A stretch of 17,172 bases of DNA from Pseudomonadota bacterium (GTDB taxonomy: Bacteria > Myxococcota > Bradymonadia > UBA4248). Positions 1 through 7,859 of this stretch are shown here, piece after piece (the stretch's first letter is position 1; the number at the start of each line of letters is the position of its first letter). The translations under genes were made by a program, and so were the position numbers. The notes beneath the pieces were generated by a model. That model was not told the origin of the DNA. It searched no databases and was given only the letters and a program-made list of their open reading frames with translations. The stretch covers positions 1 through 17,172 of the forward strand of contig JAGACY010000482.1 of NCBI GenBank assembly GCA_017613855.1, given 5' to 3'.

Positions 1-3000
1 AGCTGAGCGGCTTTTTGAGGGGCGATTATTGGGCCGATACGATGTCGACGGATGCTTTTTTGCAGACGCTGACCATGACAAATGTTCGGCTTTCGGAGGC
101 AGGCGATGATGTGGGGCATTTCGTTTTTGCGCCGAAAGTTGAGGCCAAGATACCAATTATTGAGCTCAAGGATCTAATTAGCGATTTTACGCTCACGGTG
201 GGGCGCATCAAAGCTTACGATGCCGATGTTTATATTGATTTCCGCGGTGGTGAGCTCAATCTTCTAAAGATTGTGCTGCCCTATTTCAGCAAGCCGGATC
301 CGCCGTCTCCACCCGGAGAATTTGTGACGCATCTGGCTGATTTGAATGTGACCAATACCGATGTGCACCTCATTTTTGATGGGTTTCATATCGAGCTGTA
401 TCATTGCGAGGTTGATCATTATAATATTCGCATTGCGGGTGAATTGGAGATGAACACACCCCTTGCCAAGGAGAATGGCGATAAACCGGCCATTCGTGTG
501 GCTAATGGGGATGTCATTTTTAATCCTGCATTGTTTTCTTTTGCACTCTCGAGCGTTGGAGATAAGGATGAGGGGCTGATTTTCAGCGGTGGTCCGGGCA
601 GTGCCGGGAAAGTCGGGTATGCTTATGGCCAGATGGTGCGCCATATCGAAGATATTCTGAGACAGAACTCCGATTATGCCGAAAAAGTCGGCCTCAAACC
701 GGATATGCGCGGGGAATTTGTCGTGCCGCTGCGCAATACACTCGTCGATGGGTTCGACTGGTTGGGGAATACGTTTAAGATCCCGCACATGACGAGCGAT
801 ATCGGTGACGGCGGCAATATGGTGATGGACAATGCCATGATGAATGTTGGGCCTACGCAGGACGACATCGATATTCATTCGCAGGATCATCATCATACCG
901 TTTCGGGGCTTTTGCCGCAGGAAAGTCTTTTGTGGGCTGCAGATCTCGACCTGAATCTGAAAGTGTCAGATCCGATTTTGACGTATTTCTTTGGGCCCAT
1001 CCTGATTGGCGATGATTTGCTTCGTCTGCAGGCATCGATGGCGGGCGATTTGGCACGCGTTTCGGGCGACATAGCACTCGATATGCCTGAATTTGAGGTG
1101 TTCGATGTCGATGTCGAAAGAGCCGCCTTGCGCGCCAATATGGATGGCCAGCACCTGACGATTTCTGCTTTTGAAGCTGATACTTCGCTGGGTGGTGTTC
1201 TGGTTGGCGGCTTTTACGACATCATGGACGGGAATTTTGATCTCGATCTGTGGGCTGGCATGGCTCCAAAAGATCCCGATTTCCCCTATGTCGATCCCGA
1301 ATTCCGGGAACGCATTCAAAAGGGGCTGACGCCGCTCGACTATATGCCGGACGGCGATATTCAGCGGTTTAGTGGGCTGTTTTCGAGTCATCTCAAGGCA
1401 CAGTCGCAGGATGGTGTCATCACGGTTTCATTGCCCGAACCACTTAACTATACGCTTGATGAACCGCTCTATACGCTCAAAACAGCTTCGATTACATCGA
1501 GTGATCCCAATGATAATCGCATTTTGCAGTACCAGAATGGGGTTATGACTTCGCCGGGTGGTCTGAATGTTGATCTCGGAACGGATTATGTGCGCATAGC
1601 CCCGGGGCTCCATCTGGACACCAACAATTTGCTCGATATTTCTGCCGATATCTCGGCACATGTCGAAAAGCCGTCTGTTTATACTAAATCCCTGGGTATT
1701 GAAGGAGTCGAAGCGGATCCGGTTGATCTGTCTGTCGGTTACTATGCCTGTGGCAACGATCTATGCGGTGGATTAAAGCTTAAATCGGCGAATATTTCGT
1801 ATCAGGGCATCCGCATTCCCAATGTCGATGTGGCACTCGATCTCGACCATTCGAAGATTAGGACCAAAAACTTCAAAATTAATAGCGATTTGACCAATAT
1901 TACGGCCAATATTCAGGGAGAACTGACGCACGACAAGCTGGCATCCCCGACATCGATTCCTTTCCATGCGGAAATGGATTTTGCCAATATCGATATGGAT
2001 ACCATCGTTTCGAAGCTGGAACCGTTTGGTCTGGAATCCCTCAAGACACTTGGCCTGGAGGGTAAAGGCAGGGCCCGTCTTATTGCCGATGGTCCGATCG
2101 ATACCATGAAAGCACGGTTTTTCCTGACGATGGAAAACCTGAAAGCGATGGAAGTGGATGCCTCGAGATTGTCTATGGTTGCGCGTTATGAGGATAATAA
2201 AGTCCTCGTACCGGCTATGAATTTGTGGTTTGGCCCATCCGAACTGCATCCGGAAGAAGTGCAGCAGACACAGAAAACATCATCACCGGAATCGCAGGAA
2301 CAGAGCGAAAAAAAGCCTGAGCTCATCGCCAAAGCCGTCGAAAATGAAGAAAAAAGTAGAACTGCATTTGGCATTCAGAGCAGCGGTCCCCGCGTTCCAC
2401 GACGGACGCCGGATTTTTCATTGGGGGCTCTCACTTACGATTTAGAGAAGAATACCATCGAATTCAATGTCGCTTTGCAGCCTGTATCCCCCAATGATTT
2501 TAAACCGTTCAGAGATTTGGAACTGCCTGTCGAAGGGCAGATTTCGTTCGATGTCTCTGCGCATGCGGATCTCAATGCCTTTATGGGCGATGGCAACCGT
2601 AAGCAAAAGGTTCTGGAATCGACCTGGGCAGAGGGGGAAATCAATTTAAAGGACGTCAAATATGACCAGTATAATCTCGGCAATACACAAATTTTAATGT
2701 CGAGATCCGCACAATATACCCTCATCAAGGGAAATATCGTCGATACCTTCAGACTCGCCGGTTTTGTCCGAACGGCACCGAATTTTACGGTTTCGGTGTC
2801 ACTTGATTTTCCCGATCTCGATGTGCTGAATACACTCGATAGAGTGGGTATCGACTTAAGTGGTCTGAAAGATTCTTTTTCCATTACGGAAGCAATGGTT
2901 TCGGGATCGCTTGGGTTCTGCATGAAGAGTTTCGACGATATGAAGGTTTCGATGCTGCTTGATGATCTGGTTGTCGATGCCCTTGGCAACAAGCTCGAAT

Positions 3001-4976
3001 TGACTCAGCCGTCGTTTACCCGAGTCGATTTAAATGCCCAATCGGTCAGGATTTCACAGCTTGAGCTCAAATACCGCGATTCCGTTCTTAAAATGAGCGG
3101 CAATGCTGATGCCACCGGGAAAATTGATTTCGATTTGAATGGCGAAGTGGATGCGGCCATTGCAGGATCATTTGTCAAATCCGTGCAGGATTCATCAGGT
3201 CTTTTGGGTATCAGCCTTTCGGCCAAAGGCAATTTCTATAATCATGGCAAGTTCAGCGTTAAAAATATCGGGCTGAAAGGTTATCTGGGTGTTCGTGATC
3301 CCATTCAGGTGCTGACGGCGTACGCCAAGAGCCCGTTAGAACTCAAACAGGGATTTTTAGTTATTGGTGATCATTCGGATAAATGTTCCAAAAATGAACT
3401 CTGTCTCTATACCCCCGATGACAAGCCATTTATGTTGGGTATGGACGATCAGTGGGTATCTCTGAGCCTGTTTGCTTCTTCTTCGGGTAAAGTCAACGTT
3501 TTGTTGGATGGTGCATTAAAAGCAGCCATGGCCAAAATGTTTGTGAAAGATATTACGGAGGCATCCGGAAGCCTGGCTTTGAATGCAAGTGTTGCGGGCA
3601 ATATCCTCGATAAAAATGGCGCACTCGATATCGATTTTCGGAAGATGGAAGTTGGCGGTTATGTCGCAGTTGCAGAGCCCATCTCGGTCGAAATGCACTA
3701 CTTTAACGAACCGATTACACTCGACAAAGGTATTGTAAAACTGGCAGAAGGCAGTGAGTGTTCTAATGGCAAGCAGTGCATCACAATTCCCAAGGCCCAG
3801 GCATTTCAGGGCAACCTGATGGGCGGGAATTACATCATCTTTGGTGAAGTCTTGCACGATGCACTCGATATGAAGAGCGGCAATCTTTCGATTACCGGCA
3901 ATAACGTCGGTTTCCGTATGAAAGATGAACTTTCTCTGACATTGTCCCCCGATATCAAGATCGTCGTTCGCGACTTTAATGATCCCGACACTTACAAAGT
4001 TTCGGGCGATATCGATATTGCAGAAGCCAAATATAAGAAGAATTTTGACGATGGTTCGAACAACTTTATCCGCGAGCAGATTCTGTCCCTGTTTATTGAC
4101 TCGAAAAAGCGTGTAGAAGCCTATTCTCCTTCTTTCCTGCGCAAAATGCCATGGGTAGGCAAAGTCAATCTCGATGTTGGTGTGACTGCCGAGAATTCCA
4201 TCTCTGCCGATGTCAGAATTGCCACGGCTACCGTAGAACTTGAAGTCGGGACGCAGCTCAGAATCGGTGGTACTGTCAAGGAATTCGCTCCCTCGGGAAT
4301 CGTTTCCATCAATCAGGGTGTGTTTTCTCTCAGAGGCAATGACTTTGAATTCCAGAATGGTGCACAAGTCGCCTTTAACGGTTCGCTCGATGGTAAGATC
4401 GATGTGACAGCCACCACGGAAATCAGCACCGATTCGAGCGCCTTCAGTGCCGTCACGGGGAATACCGATCTCGATAAGCGCAAGCGCATTTCGACGAGCA
4501 GTTCAACTTCGTCCGATCTCTATTCGATTACACTGACTGTCGGCGGCACCGTTTATCGACCGGTCTGGAGCTTCGAATCGAGTCCATATCTCACCGATAC
4601 CAACGTCTATGCCCTGATTTTAACCGGAAAAACCATCGACGATTTCTCGGGCAACGATGTCGCCATGGAATCCCTGCTTTCTCCTATCTTCTCCTCGCAG
4701 CTCGATACTTTTATCAATGCCGATCAATTCAAGTTTGTCTTCAGCGAAGGGGCTGCACAGTTCGTCTATGTCAAACAAATCAACAAGGGGTTGCGCGTAG
4801 CCGCCGGTGTCTCTATCCGGGGATCCGAAGGCAACGAACAAGCCTTGTCGGCTGAGTACTATTTTAATGATAACTGGTTTGTCGATCTCACGGGCCAGAA
4901 TACGTCCGATGAAGATGGCCATGCTCCGACGTTTAAACTCGGTGCGCGTCTGCATTGGCACTTACCGCTGGATTAA
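1..4976 (+). CDS. tamB: TamB-like translocation/assembly module protein, 5'-partial
   Basis: Large AsmA/TamB-superfamily protein; about 1657 residues are visible. The reading frame is open to the left edge (codons ctg agc ggc ttt precede the first TTG at 15), so that TTG is probably not the start and the N-terminal anchor lies outside the window. The body is a long run of short beta-strand-like repeats (alternating hydrophobic residues, many FDLDL/IDFDLNGE-type strands), as expected for the lipid-carrying beta-groove of TamB/AsmA-like proteins that span the periplasm. The last ~350 residues match the TamB C-terminal domain (DUF490 type): strand repeats, then a segment rich in YSITLTVGGT, YALILTGKTIDDF and a terminal aromatic strand ending LGARLHWHLPLD. 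In the family this end contacts a BamA/TamA-type barrel. Oddities are a Glu/Gln/Ser-rich insertion around nucleotides 2245-2400 and three small Cys-x4/5-Cys loops. The family call is strong; the TamA partner is not in view. Confidence 0.9.
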   Translation, partial: LSGFLRGDYWADTMSTDAFLQTLTMTNVRLSEAGDDVGHFVFAPKVEAKIPIIELKDLISDFTLTVGRIKAYDADVYIDFRGGELNLLKIVLPYFSKPDPPSPPGEFVTHLADLNVTNTDVHLIFDGFHIELYHCEVDHYNIRIAGELEMNTPLAKENGDKPAIRVANGDVIFNPALFSFALSSVGDKDEGLIFSGGPGSAGKVGYAYGQMVRHIEDILRQNSDYAEKVGLKPDMRGEFVVPLRNTLVDGFDWLGNTFKIPHMTSDIGDGGNMVMDNAMMNVGPTQDDIDIHSQDHHHTVSGLLPQESLLWAADLDLNLKVSDPILTYFFGPILIGDDLLRLQASMAGDLARVSGDIALDMPEFEVFDVDVERAALRANMDGQHLTISAFEADTSLGGVLVGGFYDIMDGNFDLDLWAGMAPKDPDFPYVDPEFRERIQKGLTPLDYMPDGDIQRFSGLFSSHLKAQSQDGVITVSLPEPLNYTLDEPLYTLKTASITSSDPNDNRILQYQNGVMTSPGGLNVDLGTDYVRIAPGLHLDTNNLLDISADISAHVEKPSVYTKSLGIEGVEADPVDLSVGYYACGNDLCGGLKLKSANISYQGIRIPNVDVALDLDHSKIRTKNFKINSDLTNITANIQGELTHDKLASPTSIPFHAEMDFANIDMDTIVSKLEPFGLESLKTLGLEGKGRARLIADGPIDTMKARFFLTMENLKAMEVDASRLSMVARYEDNKVLVPAMNLWFGPSELHPEEVQQTQKTSSPESQEQSEKKPELIAKAVENEEKSRTAFGIQSSGPRVPRRTPDFSLGALTYDLEKNTIEFNVALQPVSPNDFKPFRDLELPVEGQISFDVSAHADLNAFMGDGNRKQKVLESTWAEGEINLKDVKYDQYNLGNTQILMSRSAQYTLIKGNIVDTFRLAGFVRTAPNFTVSVSLDFPDLDVLNTLDRVGIDLSGLKDSFSITEAMVSGSLGFCMKSFDDMKVSMLLDDLVVDALGNKLELTQPSFTRVDLNAQSVRISQLELKYRDSVLKMSGNADATGKIDFDLNGEVDAAIAGSFVKSVQDSSGLLGISLSAKGNFYNHGKFSVKNIGLKGYLGVRDPIQVLTAYAKSPLELKQGFLVIGDHSDKCSKNELCLYTPDDKPFMLGMDDQWVSLSLFASSSGKVNVLLDGALKAAMAKMFVKDITEASGSLALNASVAGNILDKNGALDIDFRKMEVGGYVAVAEPISVEMHYFNEPITLDKGIVKLAEGSECSNGKQCITIPKAQAFQGNLMGGNYIIFGEVLHDALDMKSGNLSITGNNVGFRMKDELSLTLSPDIKIVVRDFNDPDTYKVSGDIDIAEAKYKKNFDDGSNNFIREQILSLFIDSKKRVEAYSPSFLRKMPWVGKVNLDVGVTAENSISADVRIATATVELEVGTQLRIGGTVKEFAPSGIVSINQGVFSLRGNDFEFQNGAQVAFNGSLDGKIDVTATTEISTDSSAFSAVTGNTDLDKRKRISTSSSTSSDLYSITLTVGGTVYRPVWSFESSPYLTDTNVYALILTGKTIDDFSGNDVAMESLLSPIFSSQLDTFINADQFKFVFSEGAAQFVYVKQINKGLRVAAGVSIRGSEGNEQALSAEYYFNDNWFVDLTGQNTSDEDGHAPTFKLGARLHWHLPLD

Positions 4977-4987
4977 TTTGCAATGCG

Positions 4988-5015
4988 CAGTTAGCAGTTA
5001 GCAGTTAGCAGTTAG
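4988..5015. repeat. Heptamer tandem array, 4 x cagttag
   Basis: Four perfect head-to-tail copies of cagttag begin 11 bp after the tamB stop codon. The reverse-complement unit rotates to TAACTGC, one base away from the TAACTGA heptamer I recall from Beggiatoaceae intergenic regions. The same unit recurs seven times at 16172-16220. Confidence 0.95.
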
Positions 5016-5052
5016 GGAATTCTCAAGGTTATTCCTAAAGAATGATAGTTAG

Positions 5053-5109
5053 TTTAGCTTCAGACTTCCCCCTTAGTTTTGCACATTCAATTGCGCATTA
5101 CGCATTACG
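5053..5109. repeat. 57-bp perfect direct repeat, left copy
   Basis: Identical base for base to 5130-5186, offset by 77 bp. It begins tttagcttcagacttccc and ends with a period-7 array (attgcgc, attacgc, attacg). Confidence 0.95.
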
Positions 5110-5129
5110 CATTTGGAATGTTTTTCACC

Positions 5130-5186
5130 TTTAGCTTCAGACTTCCCCCTTAGTTTTGCACATTCAATTGCGCATTACGCATTACG
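5130..5186. repeat. 57-bp perfect direct repeat, right copy
   Basis: Second copy of the 57-bp block, ending 8 bp before the ATG of the AI-2E gene. It therefore supplies almost all of that gene's immediate 5' leader. Confidence 0.95.
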
Positions 5187-5194
5187 AATTCAAA

Positions 5195-6925
5195 ATGAAC
5201 CGCATCTGGTCAATCATCAAAAAGCATGCACTGCTCATTCTCATTCTCGTAATGGTGCTCATTCTCGTAGCACTGTACCACGAGATTTTAACGCCTTTTG
5301 TCATCGCGCTCATCGTGGTCTATCTCATTGATCCGATGGTGACTCGAATGAGCAGGGTTAAAGTCCGCAATCGTCATATCCCAAGGGGATTGGCGGTGAT
5401 CACGGCATACCTTGTATTTTTCCTGACCCTTATTGGGATTGGTTTTGCCTTTGTGCCTTCGCTGACCGAAGAAATCAGTCAGGCGACCGAGGAACTTCCG
5501 AGGTATTTTACACAGCTTAAAAATGAAGACATCCCACGCTGGAATGCCAATATCGACGGGTTCCTTTCGAAATTTTCATTGAAAGATAAGGACAATTTCG
5601 AAAAAACAGTCGATGAATCGAGCCAGGAAGTCGGGAAAGCTCTTGACGATGCACTCAGGGAGATAGAAGAGCAGTCGGTACCCTCTGTAGATACAACGGG
5701 AACAAAGCCGCTTTTGGTCGAAGGTGAGCGCAGCTCCAGAAAGGACAACGGCAATACTGCTGCAAAAAGTGAAAAGACCAAGGAATCTCCTGTTCTTTTT
5801 ACGCTTTATCCCAAAAAGAATGGCGCTTTTGAGGTGCGTGCCGGGGAACGTGAGATCCTGATTCAGTCTGACTCGAAAGGATCTTATATCATTAAACCCA
5901 AACCGGAAGAGGATGCCTCTAAACCCGGAAGTACCATCGATTTTGAAAAGGAAATCGACAAGGCCCTCAGCGGAATTATTGAATCTGGGACAAAATATGC
6001 CGGCGATGCACTGTCGTTGCTGCAATACGTCATTGAGTTCATTATCAATACCTTTGTGCAGTTTATTCTCGTTTTTATGGTGGCGGCGTTTATTTCGATA
6101 GACTCACCCAAAATCATGACTTCCATCCGGAAATTGTTCGCCGATGAAGAAGGCAATGCACCGCTCTACGATGAATACAAGAAAAAGCTGATGAGCGGCC
6201 TTTCGGGCGTGGTTCGTGGTCAGCTCATCATTTGCTGCATCAATGGCACACTGACGGGAATCGGGCTTGCGATATTTGGGGTCAACTTCGCATTGCTGCT
6301 CGGTATTATCGCGGGATTGTTCAGCATTGTGCCCATCTTTGGGACGATTATCAGTACAATTCCTGCAGTATTGCTTGGCCTGGTACAGGGGCCCTGGACG
6401 GCATTGCTCGTCTTGTTATGGATTTTGCTCGTACATGCATTGGATACGAATTTCTTTACGCCGCGTATCGTTGGGTCATCGGCAAACCTGCATCCTGTCG
6501 TCATTATCTTTGCCCTTTTGGCAGGCCAGGTTTCTGCCGGGGTGCTCGGTCTGATACTCGCCGTACCAGTTGCTTCCATGATTCAGACTTCGATTACTTT
6601 TGGTATTGAACAGGCGCGCAAACGCAAACAGGCCACTACCGAAACGACACTCGCTTATGTTACCGATTCGGGCAGTGCCACAACCACGGTTGTCGGTACC
6701 GAGGTACAGGGCAATCTGTTCGATGACCAGACCGAGGCCGATGGGAGCTTTAAGGGAGGCACTGCGGAAATCACCAACATTTCCCGTCTTACGATACATG
6801 CTCTGCCCGTTGTGCTCGCCAAAGATACAATTGTCTGTGACAAGACGATCATCGGATCGGATTCGGAAGAAACTCAGGATTCGGAAGAAACTCAGGATTC
6901 GGAAGTGCCAAAAGCAGGGGGCTGA
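5195..6925 (+). CDS. AI-2E family transporter (PerM-like) with large insertion
   Basis: 576-aa polytopic inner-membrane protein of the AI-2E exporter/PerM family (PF01594 type). Members move small molecules or ions; the substrate here cannot be read from sequence. Hydrophobic helices lie near residues 11-27, 31-46 and 66-88. A soluble insertion of about 185 residues (roughly 90-275) is rich in charged residues, then the membrane core resumes. The family signatures are clear: a GLFSIVPIFGTIISTIPAVLLG helix pair and the block NFFTPRIVGSSANLHPVVII followed by LILAVPVASM. The family is usually about 350 aa, so the insertion and a ~100-residue polar C-terminal tail are extra. The tail ends in a DSEETQ tandem repeat. 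Start chosen at ATG 5195 (MNRIWSIIKK): the in-frame TTG at 5156 would translate repeat DNA. No Shine-Dalgarno sequence is visible upstream because the 57-bp repeat runs to within 8 bp of the start. Confidence 0.88.
   Translation: MNRIWSIIKKHALLILILVMVLILVALYHEILTPFVIALIVVYLIDPMVTRMSRVKVRNRHIPRGLAVITAYLVFFLTLIGIGFAFVPSLTEEISQATEELPRYFTQLKNEDIPRWNANIDGFLSKFSLKDKDNFEKTVDESSQEVGKALDDALREIEEQSVPSVDTTGTKPLLVEGERSSRKDNGNTAAKSEKTKESPVLFTLYPKKNGAFEVRAGEREILIQSDSKGSYIIKPKPEEDASKPGSTIDFEKEIDKALSGIIESGTKYAGDALSLLQYVIEFIINTFVQFILVFMVAAFISIDSPKIMTSIRKLFADEEGNAPLYDEYKKKLMSGLSGVVRGQLIICCINGTLTGIGLAIFGVNFALLLGIIAGLFSIVPIFGTIISTIPAVLLGLVQGPWTALLVLLWILLVHALDTNFFTPRIVGSSANLHPVVIIFALLAGQVSAGVLGLILAVPVASMIQTSITFGIEQARKRKQATTETTLAYVTDSGSATTTVVGTEVQGNLFDDQTEADGSFKGGTAEITNISRLTIHALPVVLAKDTIVCDKTIIGSDSEETQDSEETQDSEVPKAGG
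6860..6905 (+). repeat. In-frame 18-bp tandem repeat, DSEETQ
   Basis: The unit gattcggaagaaactcag occurs twice perfectly (6860-6877, 6878-6895), followed by ten bases of a third copy. It encodes D-S-E-E-T-Q repeats at the acidic C-terminus of the AI-2E family protein. Period 18 keeps the frame, so copy-number change would be tolerated. Confidence 0.95.
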
Positions 6926-6947
6926 ACAGTTGCCAGGTGGCTAATAG

Positions 6948-6976
6948 TTGCCGAAAATATCACAAACTGGTTTAAA
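6948..6976 (+). promoter_or_regulatory. Possible sigma70-type promoter
   Basis: TTGCCG (6948-6953) and TTTAAA (6971-6976) are separated by 17 bp, about 65 bp upstream of the start of the small secreted protein gene. This is a loose match only. An alternative AT-rich -10 is the TAATAT in the 6990s. Confidence 0.25.
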
Positions 6977-7031
6977 AACATTTCATTTCGTTTAATATAG
7001 CTGCGGAGCTTTTATGCTTCCTGGTTCAGGC

Positions 7032-7037
7032 GGAGGT
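7032..7037 (+). promoter_or_regulatory. Ribosome binding site ggaggt
   Basis: A strong Shine-Dalgarno match (cggaggtaatt) sits just before ATG 7042 and fixes that start. It is much stronger than the sites of the neighbouring genes. Confidence 0.8.
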
Positions 7038-7041
7038 AATT

Positions 7042-7527
7042 ATGAAGCGCATTTTGTCTATTTTAGTGCTTATTCTAGTGGCAGTATTTTGGAATTCTGC
7101 AGCCATGGCTCAGTCAGATGATGGCAAAGCCGGATGGGAAAAGAATATTCAGAGTTCGAAGGATGATCTGTCAGTTTACACGCATAAACCAACAGAAAGC
7201 CGCATTGATGTGTATGATAAGGAATTGAAGAATCCATCCCAGTCCGCGAGCGTCATTGAAGCGTTTCACCGCAAACTGAAGGATACTGTGGGGTTTAAAC
7301 TCGTCAATGATACGCTGGGCTGCGAAATTCCCATGACGTCAGTGACAGACTGTACCCGCGCGCAATACAAATTCGAAAATAGTGATGTAAAGGATATCAG
7401 GGTGGAGGTCGTTTCCTTTACGAAAGAAAGGCATGTCTTTTTTATAGTTCTGTATTATCCGGAAAAGAGTCGTGATGAGGTATGGGGCGAATACCTGAGG
7501 AGAATTACTCTGATCGATAAAGAATAG
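7042..7527 (+). CDS. Small secreted protein of unknown function
   Basis: 161-aa protein with a classical Sec signal peptide: KR at residues 2-3, a hydrophobic core of about residues 4-17, and a likely signal peptidase I site after A-M-A at residue 23, leaving a mature chain starting QSDDGKAGW. The mature part of about 138 residues is mixed alpha/beta and polar, with two cysteines (C94, C104) that could form a disulfide in the periplasm. It ends in hydrophobic strands (DIRVEVVSF, VFFIVLYYP), the pattern of a small compact periplasmic domain. I do not recognise a family and give no function. It has its own good ribosome site and a 116-bp upstream gap, so it may be transcribed on its own. A terminator-like hairpin lies about 110 bp downstream. 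Confidence 0.75.
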   Translation: MKRILSILVLILVAVFWNSAAMAQSDDGKAGWEKNIQSSKDDLSVYTHKPTESRIDVYDKELKNPSQSASVIEAFHRKLKDTVGFKLVNDTLGCEIPMTSVTDCTRAQYKFENSDVKDIRVEVVSFTKERHVFFIVLYYPEKSRDEVWGEYLRRITLIDKE

Positions 7528-7562
7528 AGATATGGCTGAGGTGAGACAGGTTTTTTGATTTG

Positions 7563-7589
7563 GCCTTCTATGCTTGCGCATACGAAGGC
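7563..7589. repeat. Hairpin 1, loop ttgc
   Basis: gccttctatgc (7563-7573) pairs with gcata and gaaggc (7578-7582, 7584-7589). The stem has 11 base pairs with one bulged c at 7583 and a ttgc loop. A gccttc/gaaggc pair also occurs upstream of rnhA at 15423-15444. Confidence 0.8.
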
Positions 7590-7637
7590 ATGGTTTGGGG
7601 CCGGCCTATTTGGGCGTTGCCAAAATACGGCACGGCC

Positions 7638-7659
7638 TGCGCGCTTTGCGCGCATTTTT
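7638..7659 (+). terminator. Rho-independent terminator candidate
   Basis: A perfect 7-bp GC-rich stem, tgcgcgc (7638-7644) / gcgcgca (7648-7654), with a ttt loop is followed directly by five T residues (7655-7659). The orientation suits termination of + strand transcripts from the 7042-7527 gene. The distance of about 110 bp from the stop is long. Confidence 0.6.
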
Positions 7660-7677
7660 GGGACAGAATAAAAAAGG

Positions 7678-7713
7678 GCCGCGCGTATTGGCCGAATGGC
7701 CAATAGCTGCGGC
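7678..7713. repeat. Hairpin 2, loop gaat
   Basis: Inner stem tattggcc (7686-7693) / ggccaata (7698-7705) with loop gaat. It extends past a 3-nt internal loop by an outer stem gccgc (7678-7682) / gcggc (7709-7713). Confidence 0.8.
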
Positions 7714-7720
7714 AGGCGCA

Positions 7721-7751
7721 GTGCGTATTAAACCGACAGGTTTAATAGCAC
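7721..7751. repeat. Hairpin 3, loop gaca
   Basis: tattaaacc (7726-7734) pairs with ggtttaata (7739-7747), loop gaca. It extends past a single bulged g by gtgc (7721-7724) / gcac (7748-7751), giving 13 base pairs in all. Confidence 0.8.
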
Positions 7752-7769
7752 GCGCCCCCATAACAATCC

Positions 7770-7799
7770 TTGCGAAATAGACTGCCAAACGAGTATCCT
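7770..7799 (+). promoter_or_regulatory. Possible sigma70-type promoter
   Basis: TTGCGA (7770-7775) and TATCCT (7794-7799) are separated by 18 bp, about 60 bp upstream of the 7860 start. It is a weak match, placed right after hairpin 3. Confidence 0.28.
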
Positions 7800-7859
7800 G
7801 ACGCTGTTTGCTGTTTTTCTTCGCAATATGTGACTTCTTTTTGATTTGGGGCTGTTGTT

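Larger units (their letters stand above)
4988..5187. repeat. Composite intergenic repeat element, copy A
   Basis: Fills nearly the whole gap between tamB and the AI-2E gene. Order of modules: cagttag x4 (4988-5015); a 29-nt core at 5017-5045 (starts gaattctcaagg, ends taaagaatga) identical to 16222-16250; a 57-bp block at 5053-5109; a 20-nt spacer; and a second identical 57-bp block at 5130-5186. Each 57-bp block carries the shared ccccttagttttgca string and ends in an attgcgc-attacgc-attacg heptamer array. Copy B lies at 16166-16350. No open reading frame here has convincing coding character. Confidence 0.9.
7528..7859. other. GC-rich structured non-coding stretch
   Basis: 332 bp without a convincing gene, visibly richer in GC than its neighbours. 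It contains a terminator-like hairpin (7638-7659) and three long hairpins with 4-nt loops (7563-7589, 7678-7713, 7721-7751). Short open frames exist on both strands (7574-7780 and the reverse of 7606-7788). They mirror one another across the palindromes and have no ribosome site, so I treat them as non-coding. The last ~100 bp is ordinary AT-rich leader for the next gene. Confidence 0.7.

Noticed and set aside
15..17. TTG as start of the tamB-like gene
   Set aside because: The frame stays open to the left edge, no ribosome site is seen, and the family needs an N-terminal anchor upstream.
4988..5187. CRISPR array
   Set aside because: Units are 7 bp without unique spacers, and no cas genes are in view.
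5113..5331. 72-residue open frame beginning MECFSPLASDF, echoed at 16321 as MKCHSPLASDL
   Set aside because: Both are translations of the same repeat block, and the first overlaps the AI-2E gene in another frame. Similarity comes from the repeat DNA.
6926..6953. A further heptamer array (cagttgc, caggtgg, ctaatag) after the AI-2E gene
   Set aside because: Units differ too much; it may be a decayed array but cannot be told from chance.
7574..7780. Opposed short open frames of 60-68 residues in the structured intergenic stretch
   Set aside because: They mirror across palindromes, have no ribosome site and Ala/Arg-rich composition typical of GC-rich hairpin DNA.
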